In this document: in pieces, positions 51,700-60,568 of the stretch
Position numbering within the stretch: position 1 is the stretch's first letter
Layout of the letters: every line of letters starts with the position of its first letter
NCBI RefSeq assembly: GCF_900176335.1
Contig: NZ_FWXW01000004.1
Location: 284,714 to 348,713, forward strand
DNA: 64,000 nt
DNA from: Papillibacter cinnamivorans DSM 12816
Lineage (GTDB): Bacteria; Bacillota; Clostridia; Oscillospirales; Oscillospiraceae
Reading direction: 5' to 3'
The notes under the pieces: generated by a model
Databases searched by the model: none
Told to the model about the DNA's origin: nothing
Seen by the model: the letters and a program-made list of their open reading frames with translations, nothing else
Made by a program: the position numbers and the translations under genes

Positions 51700-51738
51700 T
51701 AATGGGATTCCCCCCGCCGTCCGCGGGGGGAATCCCAT
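51700..51738. repeat. 17-bp perfect palindrome in an empty intergenic region
   Basis: AATGGGATTCCCCCCGC (51700-51716) is exactly inverted at 51722-51738. T-rich sequence lies before it and A-rich after it, so the U-tract is on the wrong side for an intrinsic terminator in either direction. The remaining bases of 51439-51790 show no gene. Confidence 0.75.
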
Positions 51739-51790
51739 TGAAAATTGTGTAATATGTGCACTTTGCAACAGCCTCTTGTGGTCGGAACGT

Positions 51791-54199
51791 TTATTGCAGG
51801 GAACCGATGGTTTCGGAAATGCCCATGGCGCGGATGCGTTTCAGCGGGGCGGCGCTGGAAAAAAGGGATACGAGAATTGTAATCAGGAAGATGAAAAGGA
51901 TCTGTACCGCGGGGAAGGCCCAGGTGATCCGGATTGCCGTGAGCAGCCGGGCGATCAGCACCCACTGGAGAAAAGCACCCAGGACGCACCCGAAAACGGC
52001 GCCGGAAATGCTGTAGGTTAGAGCCTCCGCAGCCACCATGCGCCCCAGCTGCCTGCCCGACATGCCCACGGCGCGCAGCACGCCCAGATACCGCGTTTTT
52101 GAGGAGACGGTGGTCTGCATGGTGTTTACGATGTTCAGGATGCTGATGAGGGCGATGACCGCCGTAAAGCCGTAGACGAAGACCGCCATGGTGAAAAAGG
52201 TCTGGTTGATCTCGCTGTTTTTCTGCCGCGAATCCAGGAAGGTCGTATCGGCTCCCGCCAGAGCTTTGATTTGGGATACGGTCGCCTCCTGATCATGGTT
52301 TCTCAGCTGGATGTCTATGACGTCGTATGCGGTGTCTCCTGTGAGATTCGTAAATTGCTGTTCCGTCGTGATGAAGGTGGCCAGGTTCAGACTGCTGTCG
52401 GAAAAGGGTGCGGAGCGCAATATCGCCATGACGGTGAACTCTTCTCTTCCCGACGCCGTGTCGATATAGACCTTGTCTCCCAGCTTCAGATCTGCCGTCG
52501 TGGTGGTTACGCCCTTCCGGATGTTCGAGAATACCGCGATGATGCCGTTTTCTGCAATCAGCTTTTCCTGGGAAAGGGTCCCCTCGGCGAGGTCGGTTTT
52601 GGCCCACTTCAGCTGGTTTGCGTCATAGGAGATGAGCCAGGATTGTTCCGTGGGAATCAGAAGGCCGTTTTCATCGGTTTCGATATTCCCCGCCTGCTCC
52701 CGGTAGGTATCGGTGAGCCTGTCGGCGTCGAAGGCGGCGGTCACATGGCCGAACATTCTTCCATAGACGTATTTGACCCCGTCCAGCTCCCGGAGCCGTG
52801 AAAAAAGCTCCGAATCGAAGCCGGCCTCCGCCGTCAGGGTGATGTCCGGCGTATAGGGCTTCGTGGTCTTCAGACTGCTGTACATAAAGTTGACCAGTAC
52901 GTTGAAGCCCAGAAACATCGCGATGCTCACGGCGATGGAGAGGGACATGAGGAGAAAGGTCCGCTTCTTCATGAGAGCGCTGCCGATCCCCATGGCGGTT
53001 TCCACCGGAAGGAGCCGGGTCAGGAGCCCTTGCTTTCCGGCCTTCTTCGTCCGGATCTCGCCGGCTCCCGATACGGCGCTCACGGGAGATACCTTGGAAG
53101 CCTTTTTAGCGGGCAGGGAGGAGGCCAGAGCGACGGTGAGCACGCCCACAGCGGCGCCGGCGGCAATCCCGACGGGGCTGAGGGTAAAGAGGGGGATCTC
53201 GGAAAACAGATAACCGTTGTAGTATTTGAGAAGCGCAGAGCAGAATAGAGTGGCGCCCATTCCCAGAAGGATACCCAGCGGCAGACCCCAGCGGAGAAGC
53301 AAAAATCCTTCCCGGCGGACCAGCCGCTTGATCTGGGCTTTTGACGCGCCCACGCACCTGAGAAGGCCGAAGGAGCGCATCCGCTCCATGACGGAAATGT
53401 TGAAGGTATTGTAGATCATCATGATCCCGGCTGCCAGCACGATGAGAAACAGGACCGCACCCACCCGGTAAAGCTCTAAGGCGGCTTTGTAATCGCTTTG
53501 CCCCAGGACGGCCAACAGGCGGTCGTTCAGCCCCACGCGTTCGTCGGAAAGCTTCAGATTTTCCCGGATTTCCTCGATTGCCCTGCGCATATTGGCCTTT
53601 TCCTTGAATTCAATGAGAAGAAGCTTCTTTTCTGCCTGTGCAGATCCGGCGGCTTGCATGGAAGGTATGACTACCGGTTCTCCTGTAGCCTTTGTGCTGC
53701 TGAAATCGGAAAAGACTCCGCTCACTCTGAAGGACCGCTCTTCCTGACCCGGGAAAGAAAAAAAGATCCGGCTTCCCACGCTGACGCCCAGCTTATCCGC
53801 CGCCCAGCTTTCCAGCATCAGTTCGTCTCCGGCCTCGGGATAGGTCCCCTCCAGCAGACGGATGCCCATATTGGGGGCGAAATTTTCATCCAAAGCGACG
53901 ATATCACAAGAAATTCCGGCAATGCTGCCGCTGTTGAAAGCAATCCACGTGCCGGTATTCTTCACGTCCGCGCGCCCGGAGACCGCCCCTATTTCCGCAT
54001 CCGTTGCATCCGTTATATACATGTGATAGTTGCCGTAATCGTTTATGACCTGCAGCTTTTCAAACTTCAGGAGCACGTCCAGCATGGAGAAAATCCCCAC
54101 CACCAAGGCCACCGACAGGATGATGCTGAAGGTGGAAAGCCGGGTCCTCTTTTTGTGGGCGGAAAGGGTTTTGGCGGAAAGCCCCAGATACCCCGTCAT
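51791..54199 (-). CDS. ABC transporter permease with two FtsX domains
   Basis: 802 residues. TM1 (STFSIILSVALVVGIFSML) is followed by a large extracytoplasmic MacB-type domain, an FtsX domain with three helices (VGAVLFLIVLAAGIMMIYNTF, YLFSEIPLFTLSPVGIAAG), a second extracytoplasmic region and a second FtsX domain (TAVIALISILNIVNTMQTTVS). The length and two FtsX units fit the MacB/LolE-like exporters of Firmicutes that move peptides, lipids or antibiotics. It starts within the ATPase stop (ATGA overlap). Downstream of a response regulator/kinase pair, it is probably induced by envelope stress. Confidence 0.9.
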   Translation of the reverse strand: MTGYLGLSAKTLSAHKKRTRLSTFSIILSVALVVGIFSMLDVLLKFEKLQVINDYGNYHMYITDATDAEIGAVSGRADVKNTGTWIAFNSGSIAGISCDIVALDENFAPNMGIRLLEGTYPEAGDELMLESWAADKLGVSVGSRIFFSFPGQEERSFRVSGVFSDFSSTKATGEPVVIPSMQAAGSAQAEKKLLLIEFKEKANMRRAIEEIRENLKLSDERVGLNDRLLAVLGQSDYKAALELYRVGAVLFLIVLAAGIMMIYNTFNISVMERMRSFGLLRCVGASKAQIKRLVRREGFLLLRWGLPLGILLGMGATLFCSALLKYYNGYLFSEIPLFTLSPVGIAAGAAVGVLTVALASSLPAKKASKVSPVSAVSGAGEIRTKKAGKQGLLTRLLPVETAMGIGSALMKKRTFLLMSLSIAVSIAMFLGFNVLVNFMYSSLKTTKPYTPDITLTAEAGFDSELFSRLRELDGVKYVYGRMFGHVTAAFDADRLTDTYREQAGNIETDENGLLIPTEQSWLISYDANQLKWAKTDLAEGTLSQEKLIAENGIIAVFSNIRKGVTTTTADLKLGDKVYIDTASGREEFTVMAILRSAPFSDSSLNLATFITTEQQFTNLTGDTAYDVIDIQLRNHDQEATVSQIKALAGADTTFLDSRQKNSEINQTFFTMAVFVYGFTAVIALISILNIVNTMQTTVSSKTRYLGVLRAVGMSGRQLGRMVAAEALTYSISGAVFGCVLGAFLQWVLIARLLTAIRITWAFPAVQILFIFLITILVSLFSSAAPLKRIRAMGISETIGSLQ

Positions 54200-54879
54200 A
54201 CGCAGGCACCCCCGAGCTCGGTGACGACGCCGTCCTCCACGCCGAGGACCCTGTCGGCATTGGACGCGAAGCCGGGATTGTGGGTGATCATGATGAGCGT
54301 CTGGCTGTAGCGTTCCACCGAGAGCCGGAGAAGAGCTATGACGTCCCGGCTGTTTTTGCTGTCCAGGTTGCCGGTGGGTTCGTCGGCAAGCACGATGGCG
54401 GGCCGCGCAGCCAGGGCCCTCCCGATAGCTGCTCGCTGCTGCTGCCCGCCGGACAGCTGATGCGGAAGATGATGCCGTCTGGCGGTAAGACCCAGCATGT
54501 CCAGAAGCTCCTGAATGTACCCCATGTCCGGTTTCCGCTGATCCAGCAGGATGGGCAGGAGCATATTTTCCTCCACGTTGAGCTCGGGCACCAGGTTGTA
54601 CGTCTGAAAGACAAAGCCGATATTCCGCCTGCGGAAGACCGAAAGCTCCTCCTCCTTCATCCCGAAGATGTCCTTGCCGTCCACCGTGACGGTACCGGAC
54701 GTGGGATAATCCAGAGCGCCGATGAGATTGAGAAGCGTGCTCTTCCCGGAGCCGGAGGGCCCGATGATGGAGATGAATTCGCCTTTGGATACGGAGAAGG
54801 AAACGTTCTTCAGGGCTTCCACCCTGGCCTCGCCCTCGCCGTAAGTCTTGCAAAGATTCTGCACGGAAAGTATATTCAA
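54196..54879 (-). CDS. ABC transporter ATP-binding protein (MacB/LolD type)
   Basis: 227 residues. Walker A GPSGSGKST (40-48), Q-loop FQTYNLVPELNVEENMLLP, signature LSGGQQQRAAIGRAL (143-157) and Walker B VLADEPTGNLDS are complete. It powers the overlapping FtsX-type permease. The gene starts about 200 bases behind the kinase gene, with its own predicted response-regulator site in the gap. Confidence 0.95.
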   Translation of the reverse strand: MNILSVQNLCKTYGEGEARVEALKNVSFSVSKGEFISIIGPSGSGKSTLLNLIGALDYPTSGTVTVDGKDIFGMKEEELSVFRRRNIGFVFQTYNLVPELNVEENMLLPILLDQRKPDMGYIQELLDMLGLTARRHHLPHQLSGGQQQRAAIGRALAARPAIVLADEPTGNLDSKNSRDVIALLRLSVERYSQTLIMITHNPGFASNADRVLGVEDGVVTELGGACV

Positions 54880-55020
54880 TCCTCACACCTCGCTTTAAGA
54901 AGGCTGTATGCGCCCCCGCCTCTGTGTGCCGCCTTCCGGCGCTTTTCTGCGGCAAGGGATATGGTTCCCGTGAAAAACCATCCCGCATACGGCTTTATAC
55001 AAGAGAGGATACCACGTCCG

Positions 55021-55059
55021 TCTTACATTGCGGTGAATGGAATCTTACGGTTTTGTAAG
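55021..55059 (-). promoter_or_regulatory. Predicted OmpR-type response regulator site
   Basis: GTAAGA occurs twice on the minus strand (55048-55043 and 55026-55021), 22 bases apart, about two helical turns. An inverted CTTAC at 55059-55055 adds a third half-site. It lies 142-180 bases upstream of the ATPase start and between the kinase and transporter genes, where PhoB/OmpR proteins bind direct repeats. Confidence 0.5.
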
Positions 55060-55081
55060 CTTGGGCGGAATCCCCGGCGGC

Positions 55082-56326
55082 TTAAAGCCGTGGAAAGAGC
55101 ATGGCGAATTCCGCCCCACGGCCCAACTCGCTCTGGACCGTGAGGACACCGCCGTGCTTCTCCGCGATGGCCTTCGCCAAAGACAGCCCGATTCCCACGC
55201 CGGAAGAATCTTTGGAAAAGCGGCTCCGGTAAAACCGCTTGAATATATGATGAAGATCCTCGGGATGGATGCCCGCGCCGTCGTCTCTGACCGTAATCGT
55301 CACCGCCGCGGCTGTTTCACCGCAGCTCAATTCGATCCGACCGCCAAAATCCGTGTGGTCCAGCGCGTTTTTGATGAGATTGCCCACCGCTTCCCCCAGC
55401 CACAGCTCGTCGAAAGCCAGCTTCGCACAATCCCCGCAGGAAAGCAGAAGGTGTTTTCCCTCGTGCTCCGCCCGCTGGAAGAAGGACTCCAGGCATCCCT
55501 CCAGGAAGCTTTTAAGCGGATGAACCTCTTGATTGAGCTCAATGGTTCCGGCGTCCAGTTTTGCCAGCTTGAGAAGGCTCTGGATCAGATGCTCCATGCG
55601 CTCAAGCTCCCGGCGGCTTTTTTCCGTGAAAGCCGCCGCCGTTTCACGCTCCGTCTCTTCCTCACGGAGGATCTCGTTGTACATCATAAGAGCGGAAAGG
55701 GGCGTTTTCAGCTGGTGGGAGATGTCGGAGATGGTTTCCTTCAGAAACCGCCGGCTTTCCCGCTCCCGCTGGATGTGTGCCGTCAGGGAGGTGGCCAGGG
55801 CGTTGATTTCCGCAAAAAGCCGGGAGAGGCTGCCTTCTCCGCAGTCCGGAAGGCGAAGGCCGGAGTCCCCGTCCATAAAGCGCCGGAGCGTCTGGGCGGC
55901 AAAGTCCAGCTCCTCGTCCCGGCGGCGGCAGCCCCGGTGCAGAACGAAGAGAATTCCAAGAGAAAATATAAGGGAATACGCGAGTATGATCAGCGCCGAT
56001 CTCAGACGAAACTCCATAACCTCGGGAAGAAGGCTTGTCTGCATGTCGGCGCCGTATCCGTAGGAGGAGAGCAGGGCCGCTCCCGTCTCCTGCTCCGCCT
56101 GCGTTTTTTCCGAGGTGAAGACCGCGGCGATGCTTCCCCCACCCGCGTTCCCGCTCTGAAGCAGATATCCTGCCAGGGCGGAGTCGTGAGCGGCCATGGC
56201 GGTCTTGTACTCCTGCGCCATATAGGCCGACGAAAGCTGCCCGGCCAGGAGAAAAGCTAAAAGGAACAAAGACACCGCAAGAAGCTGTTTTTGCATGCCC
56301 ACATCGGTTATCTGGAAGCGTTCCAC
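55082..56326 (-). CDS. Sensor histidine kinase
   Basis: 414 residues from the GTG at 56326, which has AGAGGAG upstream; an ATG at 56296 lacks one. TM1 is at about 13-33, an extracytoplasmic sensor of some 75 residues follows, TM2 is at about 108-130, then a HAMP-like linker. The H-box DISHQLKTPLSALMMYNEIL carries phospho-accepting H204. The N-box NLIKNALDHT, G1 DDGAGIHPEDLHHIF and G2 GVGIGLSLAKAI complete the ATPase. It overlaps the response regulator by 19 bases. Confidence 0.92.
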   Translation of the reverse strand: MERFQITDVGMQKQLLAVSLFLLAFLLAGQLSSAYMAQEYKTAMAAHDSALAGYLLQSGNAGGGSIAAVFTSEKTQAEQETGAALLSSYGYGADMQTSLLPEVMEFRLRSALIILAYSLIFSLGILFVLHRGCRRRDEELDFAAQTLRRFMDGDSGLRLPDCGEGSLSRLFAEINALATSLTAHIQRERESRRFLKETISDISHQLKTPLSALMMYNEILREEETERETAAAFTEKSRRELERMEHLIQSLLKLAKLDAGTIELNQEVHPLKSFLEGCLESFFQRAEHEGKHLLLSCGDCAKLAFDELWLGEAVGNLIKNALDHTDFGGRIELSCGETAAAVTITVRDDGAGIHPEDLHHIFKRFYRSRFSKDSSGVGIGLSLAKAIAEKHGGVLTVQSELGRGAEFAMLFPRL

Positions 56327-56994
56327 CGGTATCCCACTCCTCTCACCGTCAGAAGACAGCCCGGATGCTCCGGATCGTCTTCGATTTTGCCGCGCAGCCT
56401 GCGCACATAGACCGAAAGCGTGTTGTCGTCTACAAAGCTGCCGTTCCCGTCCCAGAGCCGGTCCAGGATCACCGGGCGGGTGAGAACGGCATTGGGGTTT
56501 TGGAGAAAGAGGCAAAGAAGCCGGTATTCCGCGGCGGTGAGCTCGATTTCTTTCCCGTTCTTCAGTACCCGGTTTTCCTCCAGCTTCACGGTGATCCCGC
56601 CGGAGTGAAGCTCCGCTCCCGTTCCGGCGGTCATCCCCCACCGGCGCAGGGCGGCCCCGATCCTGGACAGGAGCTCGTTGAGGCGGAAGGGCTTTGTGAT
56701 ATAGTCGTCGCCGCCCATGTCCAGGCCGCGCACAACGTTCACCTCGTCGTCCGAGGCGGTGAGGAAGAGGATGGGGACCCGGGATTTCCGCAGTGCCGCC
56801 TCGCACACTGTAAACCCGCTGCCGTCGGGCAGAGACAGATCCAGAAGCAGCAGATCGAAATCTCCCTCCGCGAGCGCCCTGAGAGCCTCTCCCACGGTTC
56901 TTGAAACGGTGACCGCGTACCCGTTTTTCCGAAGGGAAAATGTGAGCCCCTCAACGAGGGCCAGATCGTCCTCCACCAGCAGGATTTTACTCAT
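56308..56994 (-). CDS. OmpR/PhoB-family response regulator
   Basis: 228 residues. Receiver domain: acidic pair EDD at 8-10, phospho-acceptor D52 in LLLLDLSLPDG, T79 and K101 (YITKPF). The C-terminal winged helix carries the KNGKEIELTAAEYRLLCLFLQNP signature segments and ends VRGVGYRW. The start at 56994 has AAGGAG ten bases upstream; the frame to 57141 has no ribosome site. It forms a two-component system with the overlapping kinase and probably drives the ABC exporter through the direct repeats at 55021-55048. Confidence 0.94.
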   Translation of the reverse strand: MSKILLVEDDLALVEGLTFSLRKNGYAVTVSRTVGEALRALAEGDFDLLLLDLSLPDGSGFTVCEAALRKSRVPILFLTASDDEVNVVRGLDMGGDDYITKPFRLNELLSRIGAALRRWGMTAGTGAELHSGGITVKLEENRVLKNGKEIELTAAEYRLLCLFLQNPNAVLTRPVILDRLWDGNGSFVDDNTLSVYVRRLRGKIEDDPEHPGCLLTVRGVGYRWNASR

Positions 56995-57134
56995 TTCGTC
57001 CCGTCTCCTTTCCGGACTGCGCATCAGGCAGGGATTTGTTTCCACAGGGAGCGTATCATGCGGGAGAGACAGTGTCAAGCCGGGCATCTCTCGCCGGGGG
57101 AGGCAAGGCGGGAGGCTCATTTTTAAATGAAAAT

Positions 57135-57171
57135 GCCTCATAAGTACTGCGGAAAGAAGTACTTATGAGGC
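57135..57171 (-). terminator. Terminator of the acetyltransferase gene
   Basis: Perfect 14-bp stem (57135-57148 with 57158-57171) followed on the minus strand by ATTTTCATTT, 32 bases beyond the stop. Confidence 0.75.
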
Positions 57172-57202
57172 GGCTATTTCAAATCACGCTTAACTTTTTT
57201 AA

Positions 57203-57769
57203 TCAGTTAAGTATATCATTTTCCGATATCGTCTGTTCCCATTCCTCCCGGAGGATGGCAAAGACCAGATCGTCGGTCCAGCGGTCATTCAGGCGGATGC
57301 TCTGCACGAAATGGGCCTCCCGGCGCATGCCCAGCCTTTGGAGAAGCCGGACGGACCGGGTGTTTTCGGGGTCCACCGACGCCGTGATCCGATGCTTTTT
57401 GAGATCCCGGAAGAGCCAGGCGAACATCGCGGCGGCTCCCTCCGTGGCATACCCCCTGCCCTGAAAGGCGGGAGCCAGGGTATAGCCGATCTCGGCCTGG
57501 TCGGCGTCGATGAAATGGATGCCGGCGTCGCCGATAAGCCCCCCGCCCTCTTTTAGGCAGAGGGCAAGCTGGAACCAGGTGCCGGGAATGTCCGGTTCCT
57601 GGGCGATCCCGGCGATGAACCCGGCCGCCTCCCGGACGCTTTTGGGCCGGAAGGGCTGAAAGGCGCAAACCTCCGGAAGCGAGCGGTACCGGAAGAAGTC
57701 CCCCGCGTCCGGGGCAGAAAGTCTGCGCAGAACGAGCCGCTCCGTTCTGAGAGGAGTAAAACTCTTCAT
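57203..57769 (-). CDS. GNAT-family N-acetyltransferase (RimJ/RimL-like)
   Basis: 188 residues. Family landmarks: TERLVLRRLSAPDAGDFFRY at the start, EIGYTLAPAFQGRGYATEGA with the acetyl-CoA loop (Q/RxxGxG/A), and HRITASVDPENTRSVRLLQRLGM. RimJ/RimL-type enzymes acetylate N-terminal or small-molecule amines; the substrate is unknown. GGAGGG precedes the ATG. It is separate from the zinc transporter genes upstream, 65 bases away. Confidence 0.9.
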   Translation of the reverse strand: MKSFTPLRTERLVLRRLSAPDAGDFFRYRSLPEVCAFQPFRPKSVREAAGFIAGIAQEPDIPGTWFQLALCLKEGGGLIGDAGIHFIDADQAEIGYTLAPAFQGRGYATEGAAAMFAWLFRDLKKHRITASVDPENTRSVRLLQRLGMRREAHFVQSIRLNDRWTDDLVFAILREEWEQTISENDILN

Positions 57770-57833
57770 GCCGCTCCCTCCTTTATACTTTAAGTGCTGA
57801 GATATGCCGTTTATAACCCGAAACGGTAACAGC

Positions 57834-58646
57834 CTATACCATGGCTGCCCGGAAGCCGGAATATACCTTTTTTCCGATCATGACGGCGGCAAGGACGGCC
57901 ACGGAGACCAGCGCCGTGAATCCGCCGGGAGCGACGTTTAAATAATAGGAGACGAAAAGCCCCGTCAGGATGTCGATGAAGCTGAAGACGACGGAAAAAA
58001 TCAGGGTCGGCCGGAAGCCGCGCTCCAGCTGCAGGGCCGTCGCCACCGGGAGAGCGATCATGGAGCTGAGGACCAGAACCCCCGTGATCCGGATGGAAGC
58101 GGCGATGGCCGAGGCCACCAGGACGGAAAAAATATAATTGATGATCCGCACCTTTACCCCCGCGATCCTGGCCGCCTCCTCGTCGTAGGCGATATAGACC
58201 AGCTGGTGGTAGAGAAGGATCAGCGTCAGGACGGAAACGGCGCTGAGGATCGAAATCAAAATCATGTCGGAGCGCGTCACTGTAAGGATGCTGCCGAAAA
58301 GAAAGGAGTCCGCGTTGGCCCGGAGCTTCCCCGAGCTGATAACCGTGATGGCGGTGCCCACGCTCAGAGCCAGGACGATGGAGAGGATCAGATCGGCGTT
58401 TTTTCGGAAGTAACCCCGGAGAAACTCGATGAGCCCGCCGCACAAAGACGTGAAGAGAAAGGCCCCCAGGACGGGGCTCTGGTTGTATAAAAGGCCGATG
58501 GTGATCCCCGCCAGGGAGGCGTGGGACAGGGTGTCCCCGATCATGGAATACCGCCGGAGAACCAGGAAAATTCCGATGCAGGGACAGAGAATGGATATGA
58601 GAACGGAGACGAAGAGGGCGTTCTGCATGAAGGAATAGCTAAGCAT
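57834..58646 (-). CDS. znuB: Zinc ABC transporter permease
   Basis: 270 residues with seven or eight membrane helices, ABC-3 family. GIFLVLRRYSMIGDTLSHASLAGI is the cytoplasmic coupling region. VLVLSSMIALPVATALQL is the conserved helix near the C-terminus. Together with the overlapping ATPase and the divergent lipoprotein it forms a high-affinity metal importer. The promoter-side Zur-like site makes zinc the likely cargo. It overlaps znuC by 8 bases. Confidence 0.92.
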   Translation of the reverse strand: MLSYSFMQNALFVSVLISILCPCIGIFLVLRRYSMIGDTLSHASLAGITIGLLYNQSPVLGAFLFTSLCGGLIEFLRGYFRKNADLILSIVLALSVGTAITVISSGKLRANADSFLFGSILTVTRSDMILISILSAVSVLTLILLYHQLVYIAYDEEAARIAGVKVRIINYIFSVLVASAIAASIRITGVLVLSSMIALPVATALQLERGFRPTLIFSVVFSFIDILTGLFVSYYLNVAPGGFTALVSVAVLAAVMIGKKVYSGFRAAMV

Positions 58647-59313
58647 GATCCTCGTCCCCCTTCGGCTTGAGGTATTCCGACACGTACTGCCGGGGGGTGC
58701 ACATATGTCCGCTTCCTCCGGAAAGGTGGTAGATGAGAGTGGAGTTGGCCACCGCCGCCTCCAGATTGTGCTCCACGGACACCACGGTGATGCCCCTCAC
58801 CGCGTTGAGCGCCTTGATAAGTCCGTAGATTTCCCGCTGACTGTCCTGGTCCACGCCGGCGGAAGGCTCGTCCAGGATGAGAAGCTCGGGGTCTCCCATG
58901 AGGGCCCGGGCGATGAGCGCTTTCTGGCTCTGACCGCCGGAAAGGGTGCCCATGAGGGCGCCGGAACAACCGGAAAGCCCGACCCGGTTCAGGCTTTCCT
59001 CAATTACGCTCTTGTCCCGTAGCTTAAGAAGCCTCCGGTAGGAATCCAGCATTTCATGCACCGTGATGGGAAAGCCGGAAGCTGCCGCGTCGCTTCGCTG
59101 GGGCACGTAGCCGATCCGCTTTGTCTTGACCTCGATGCTCCCGCGGGTCGGCCGTAGAAACCGTAATATAAGCTTCACCAGTGTGCTCTTCCCGCACCCG
59201 TTGTCACCTAAAATCGACACGTAATCTCCGTCCTCCACGGCAAACCGGATGCCGTCCAGCACGAAGGGAGGGGAACCCGTATAGGAAAAAGCCAGATTTT
59301 CTGCCTGTATCAT
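58639..59313 (-). CDS. znuC: Zinc ABC transporter ATP-binding protein
   Basis: 224 residues. Walker A GDNGCGKST (36-44), signature LSGGQSQKALIARAL (124-138) and Walker B LLILDEPSAGVD. The short, His-containing C-terminal tail fits metal-type ABC ATPases. First gene of the znuCB operon, read away from znuA; its TTGCAA/TATAAT promoter overlaps the shared operator. Confidence 0.93.
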   Translation of the reverse strand: MIQAENLAFSYTGSPPFVLDGIRFAVEDGDYVSILGDNGCGKSTLVKLILRFLRPTRGSIEVKTKRIGYVPQRSDAAASGFPITVHEMLDSYRRLLKLRDKSVIEESLNRVGLSGCSGALMGTLSGGQSQKALIARALMGDPELLILDEPSAGVDQDSQREIYGLIKALNAVRGITVVSVEHNLEAAVANSTLIYHLSGGSGHMCTPRQYVSEYLKPKGDEDHA

Positions 59314-59454
59314 TGCGCATCACCTTTTATTCGGTCTGATTCTTCTGCCATGCTTTGCGCGCCCTGGATAAGACGCGGTCTTTCTGCGCTTCCATCGGGA
59401 AACATCGGTTTTTGACGGCCGTGTATCACGCCTCGGGATTTGTCCATTTTCCTC

Positions 59455-59517
59455 TTGACAGATTCTTCCTGTGGAGCTACCATCTATTATAGACGCAAAT
59501 GCGAATCATTTGCAAGT
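59455..59517. promoter_or_regulatory. Divergent zinc-uptake promoters and Zur-type operator
   Basis: The operator 59497-59517 has the core TGCGAATCATTTGCA (59500-59514), identical to the site before the Fur-family gene at 5.6 kb. Plus-strand promoter for znuA: TTGACA (59455-59460), 17 bases, TACCAT (59478-59483). Minus-strand promoter for znuCB: TTGCAA (59515-59510), 18 bases, TATAAT (59491-59486), whose -35 box is inside the operator. One bound repressor could shut both. Confidence 0.75.
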
Positions 59518-59540
59518 GAAATTTTGGGAGGAACCGCAAA

Positions 59541-60446
59541 ATGCAAAAGAAGTGGATTGCACTGCTGCTGTGCCTGGCGGCCGTTTTGAGCCTCACAGCC
59601 TGCGGCGCTTCGGGTAAAACTAGCGAGGACGAAAAGCTGAAGGTCTATGTCTCCTTTAACGCGCTGAAGGAATTCGCCCAGACGGTGGGAGGAGACAAGG
59701 TGGAGGTCACCGCGGTGATCCCCGACGGGACGGAACCCCACGATTTTGAGCCGAAGGCCCAGGATCTGGCGGGAATGAGCACAGCGCAGGTATTCGTTTA
59801 TAACGGCCTTGACATGGAAGCCTGGGCGGAGGATGCCGTTGCGGCGGCGGACAACAAGGACCTGATCGTGGTGGAAGCCTCCGACGGCGTGACCCCCATC
59901 TCAAACGCTGAGGAGGATGAAATTCAGGAACACGGGCAGTATGATCCCCATGTCTGGCTGAGCCTCAAGGGGGCGGAAACGGAAGTGACAAACATCAAGG
60001 ATGCCCTGGTGCGGGCCGACCCCGACAATAAGGAATACTATGAGACCAACTGCAGTGAGTATATCGCGAAGCTGGAGGCTCTGTACACCCGGTACAGCGA
60101 GAAGTTCGGCTCTACGGAGAAGAAGAGTTTTGTCACCGGGCACGCGGCCTTTGCCTATCTCTGCCGGGATTTTGGTTTGGAGCAGAACAGCGTGGAGGAC
60201 GTCTTTGCCGAGGGAGAGCCCAGCGCCAAACAGCTGACCGAACTGGTGGACTACTGCAGGGAAAACGGCGTTACCACCATATTTGCCGAGGAGATGGCAA
60301 GCCCCGACATTTCGGAGACCCTGGCAAGGGAGGTGGGCGCCTCCGTGGAGACGATCTACACCATGGAGAGCGCCGAGGATGACAAGTCCTATCTGGAGCG
60401 GATGGAGGACAATCTGGAGAAGATTTATTTAAGCCTTGCCGCCTGA
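59541..60446 (+). CDS. znuA: Zinc-binding lipoprotein of the ABC importer
   Basis: 301 residues. Lipoprotein signal peptide with lipobox LTAC (C21). Cluster A-I fold with metal ligands H67 (EPHDFEP), H137 (DPHVWLS), H201 (TGHAAFAY) and an acidic ligand near FAEEMASPD. An acidic, His-containing loop of about 15 residues (EEDEIQEHGQ) precedes H137, shorter than in enteric ZnuA. It captures zinc outside the membrane and hands it to ZnuBC. GGAGG lies before the ATG. Monocistronic, ended by the terminator at 60481. Confidence 0.93.
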   Translation: MQKKWIALLLCLAAVLSLTACGASGKTSEDEKLKVYVSFNALKEFAQTVGGDKVEVTAVIPDGTEPHDFEPKAQDLAGMSTAQVFVYNGLDMEAWAEDAVAAADNKDLIVVEASDGVTPISNAEEDEIQEHGQYDPHVWLSLKGAETEVTNIKDALVRADPDNKEYYETNCSEYIAKLEALYTRYSEKFGSTEKKSFVTGHAAFAYLCRDFGLEQNSVEDVFAEGEPSAKQLTELVDYCRENGVTTIFAEEMASPDISETLAREVGASVETIYTMESAEDDKSYLERMEDNLEKIYLSLAA

Positions 60447-60480
60447 ACCGGTAAAAGGAAAAGGTTGAATCTGGAAAACA

Positions 60481-60518
60481 CCCCGCGGGCATGGTACAAT
60501 GCCTGTGGGGCGTTTTTT
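60481..60518 (+). terminator. Terminator of znuA
   Basis: 12-bp stem with two G-U pairs (60481-60492 with 60499-60510) followed by CGTTTTTT. Confidence 0.9.
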
Positions 60519-60568
60519 GCAGCCCGGTTTGCACCGCCTGAGATTTTCCGGCAAAGGAGAAACGGAAG

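Noticed and set aside
51791..54988. Single 1065-residue reading frame for the transporter permease
   Set aside because: The first 263 codons are an out-of-frame reading of the ATPase gene. The permease begins at 54199, overlapping the ATPase stop by four bases.
55082..56806. 574-residue reading of the histidine kinase
   Set aside because: The first 160 codons are a shadow of the response regulator. The kinase starts at the GTG at 56326 with a ribosome site.
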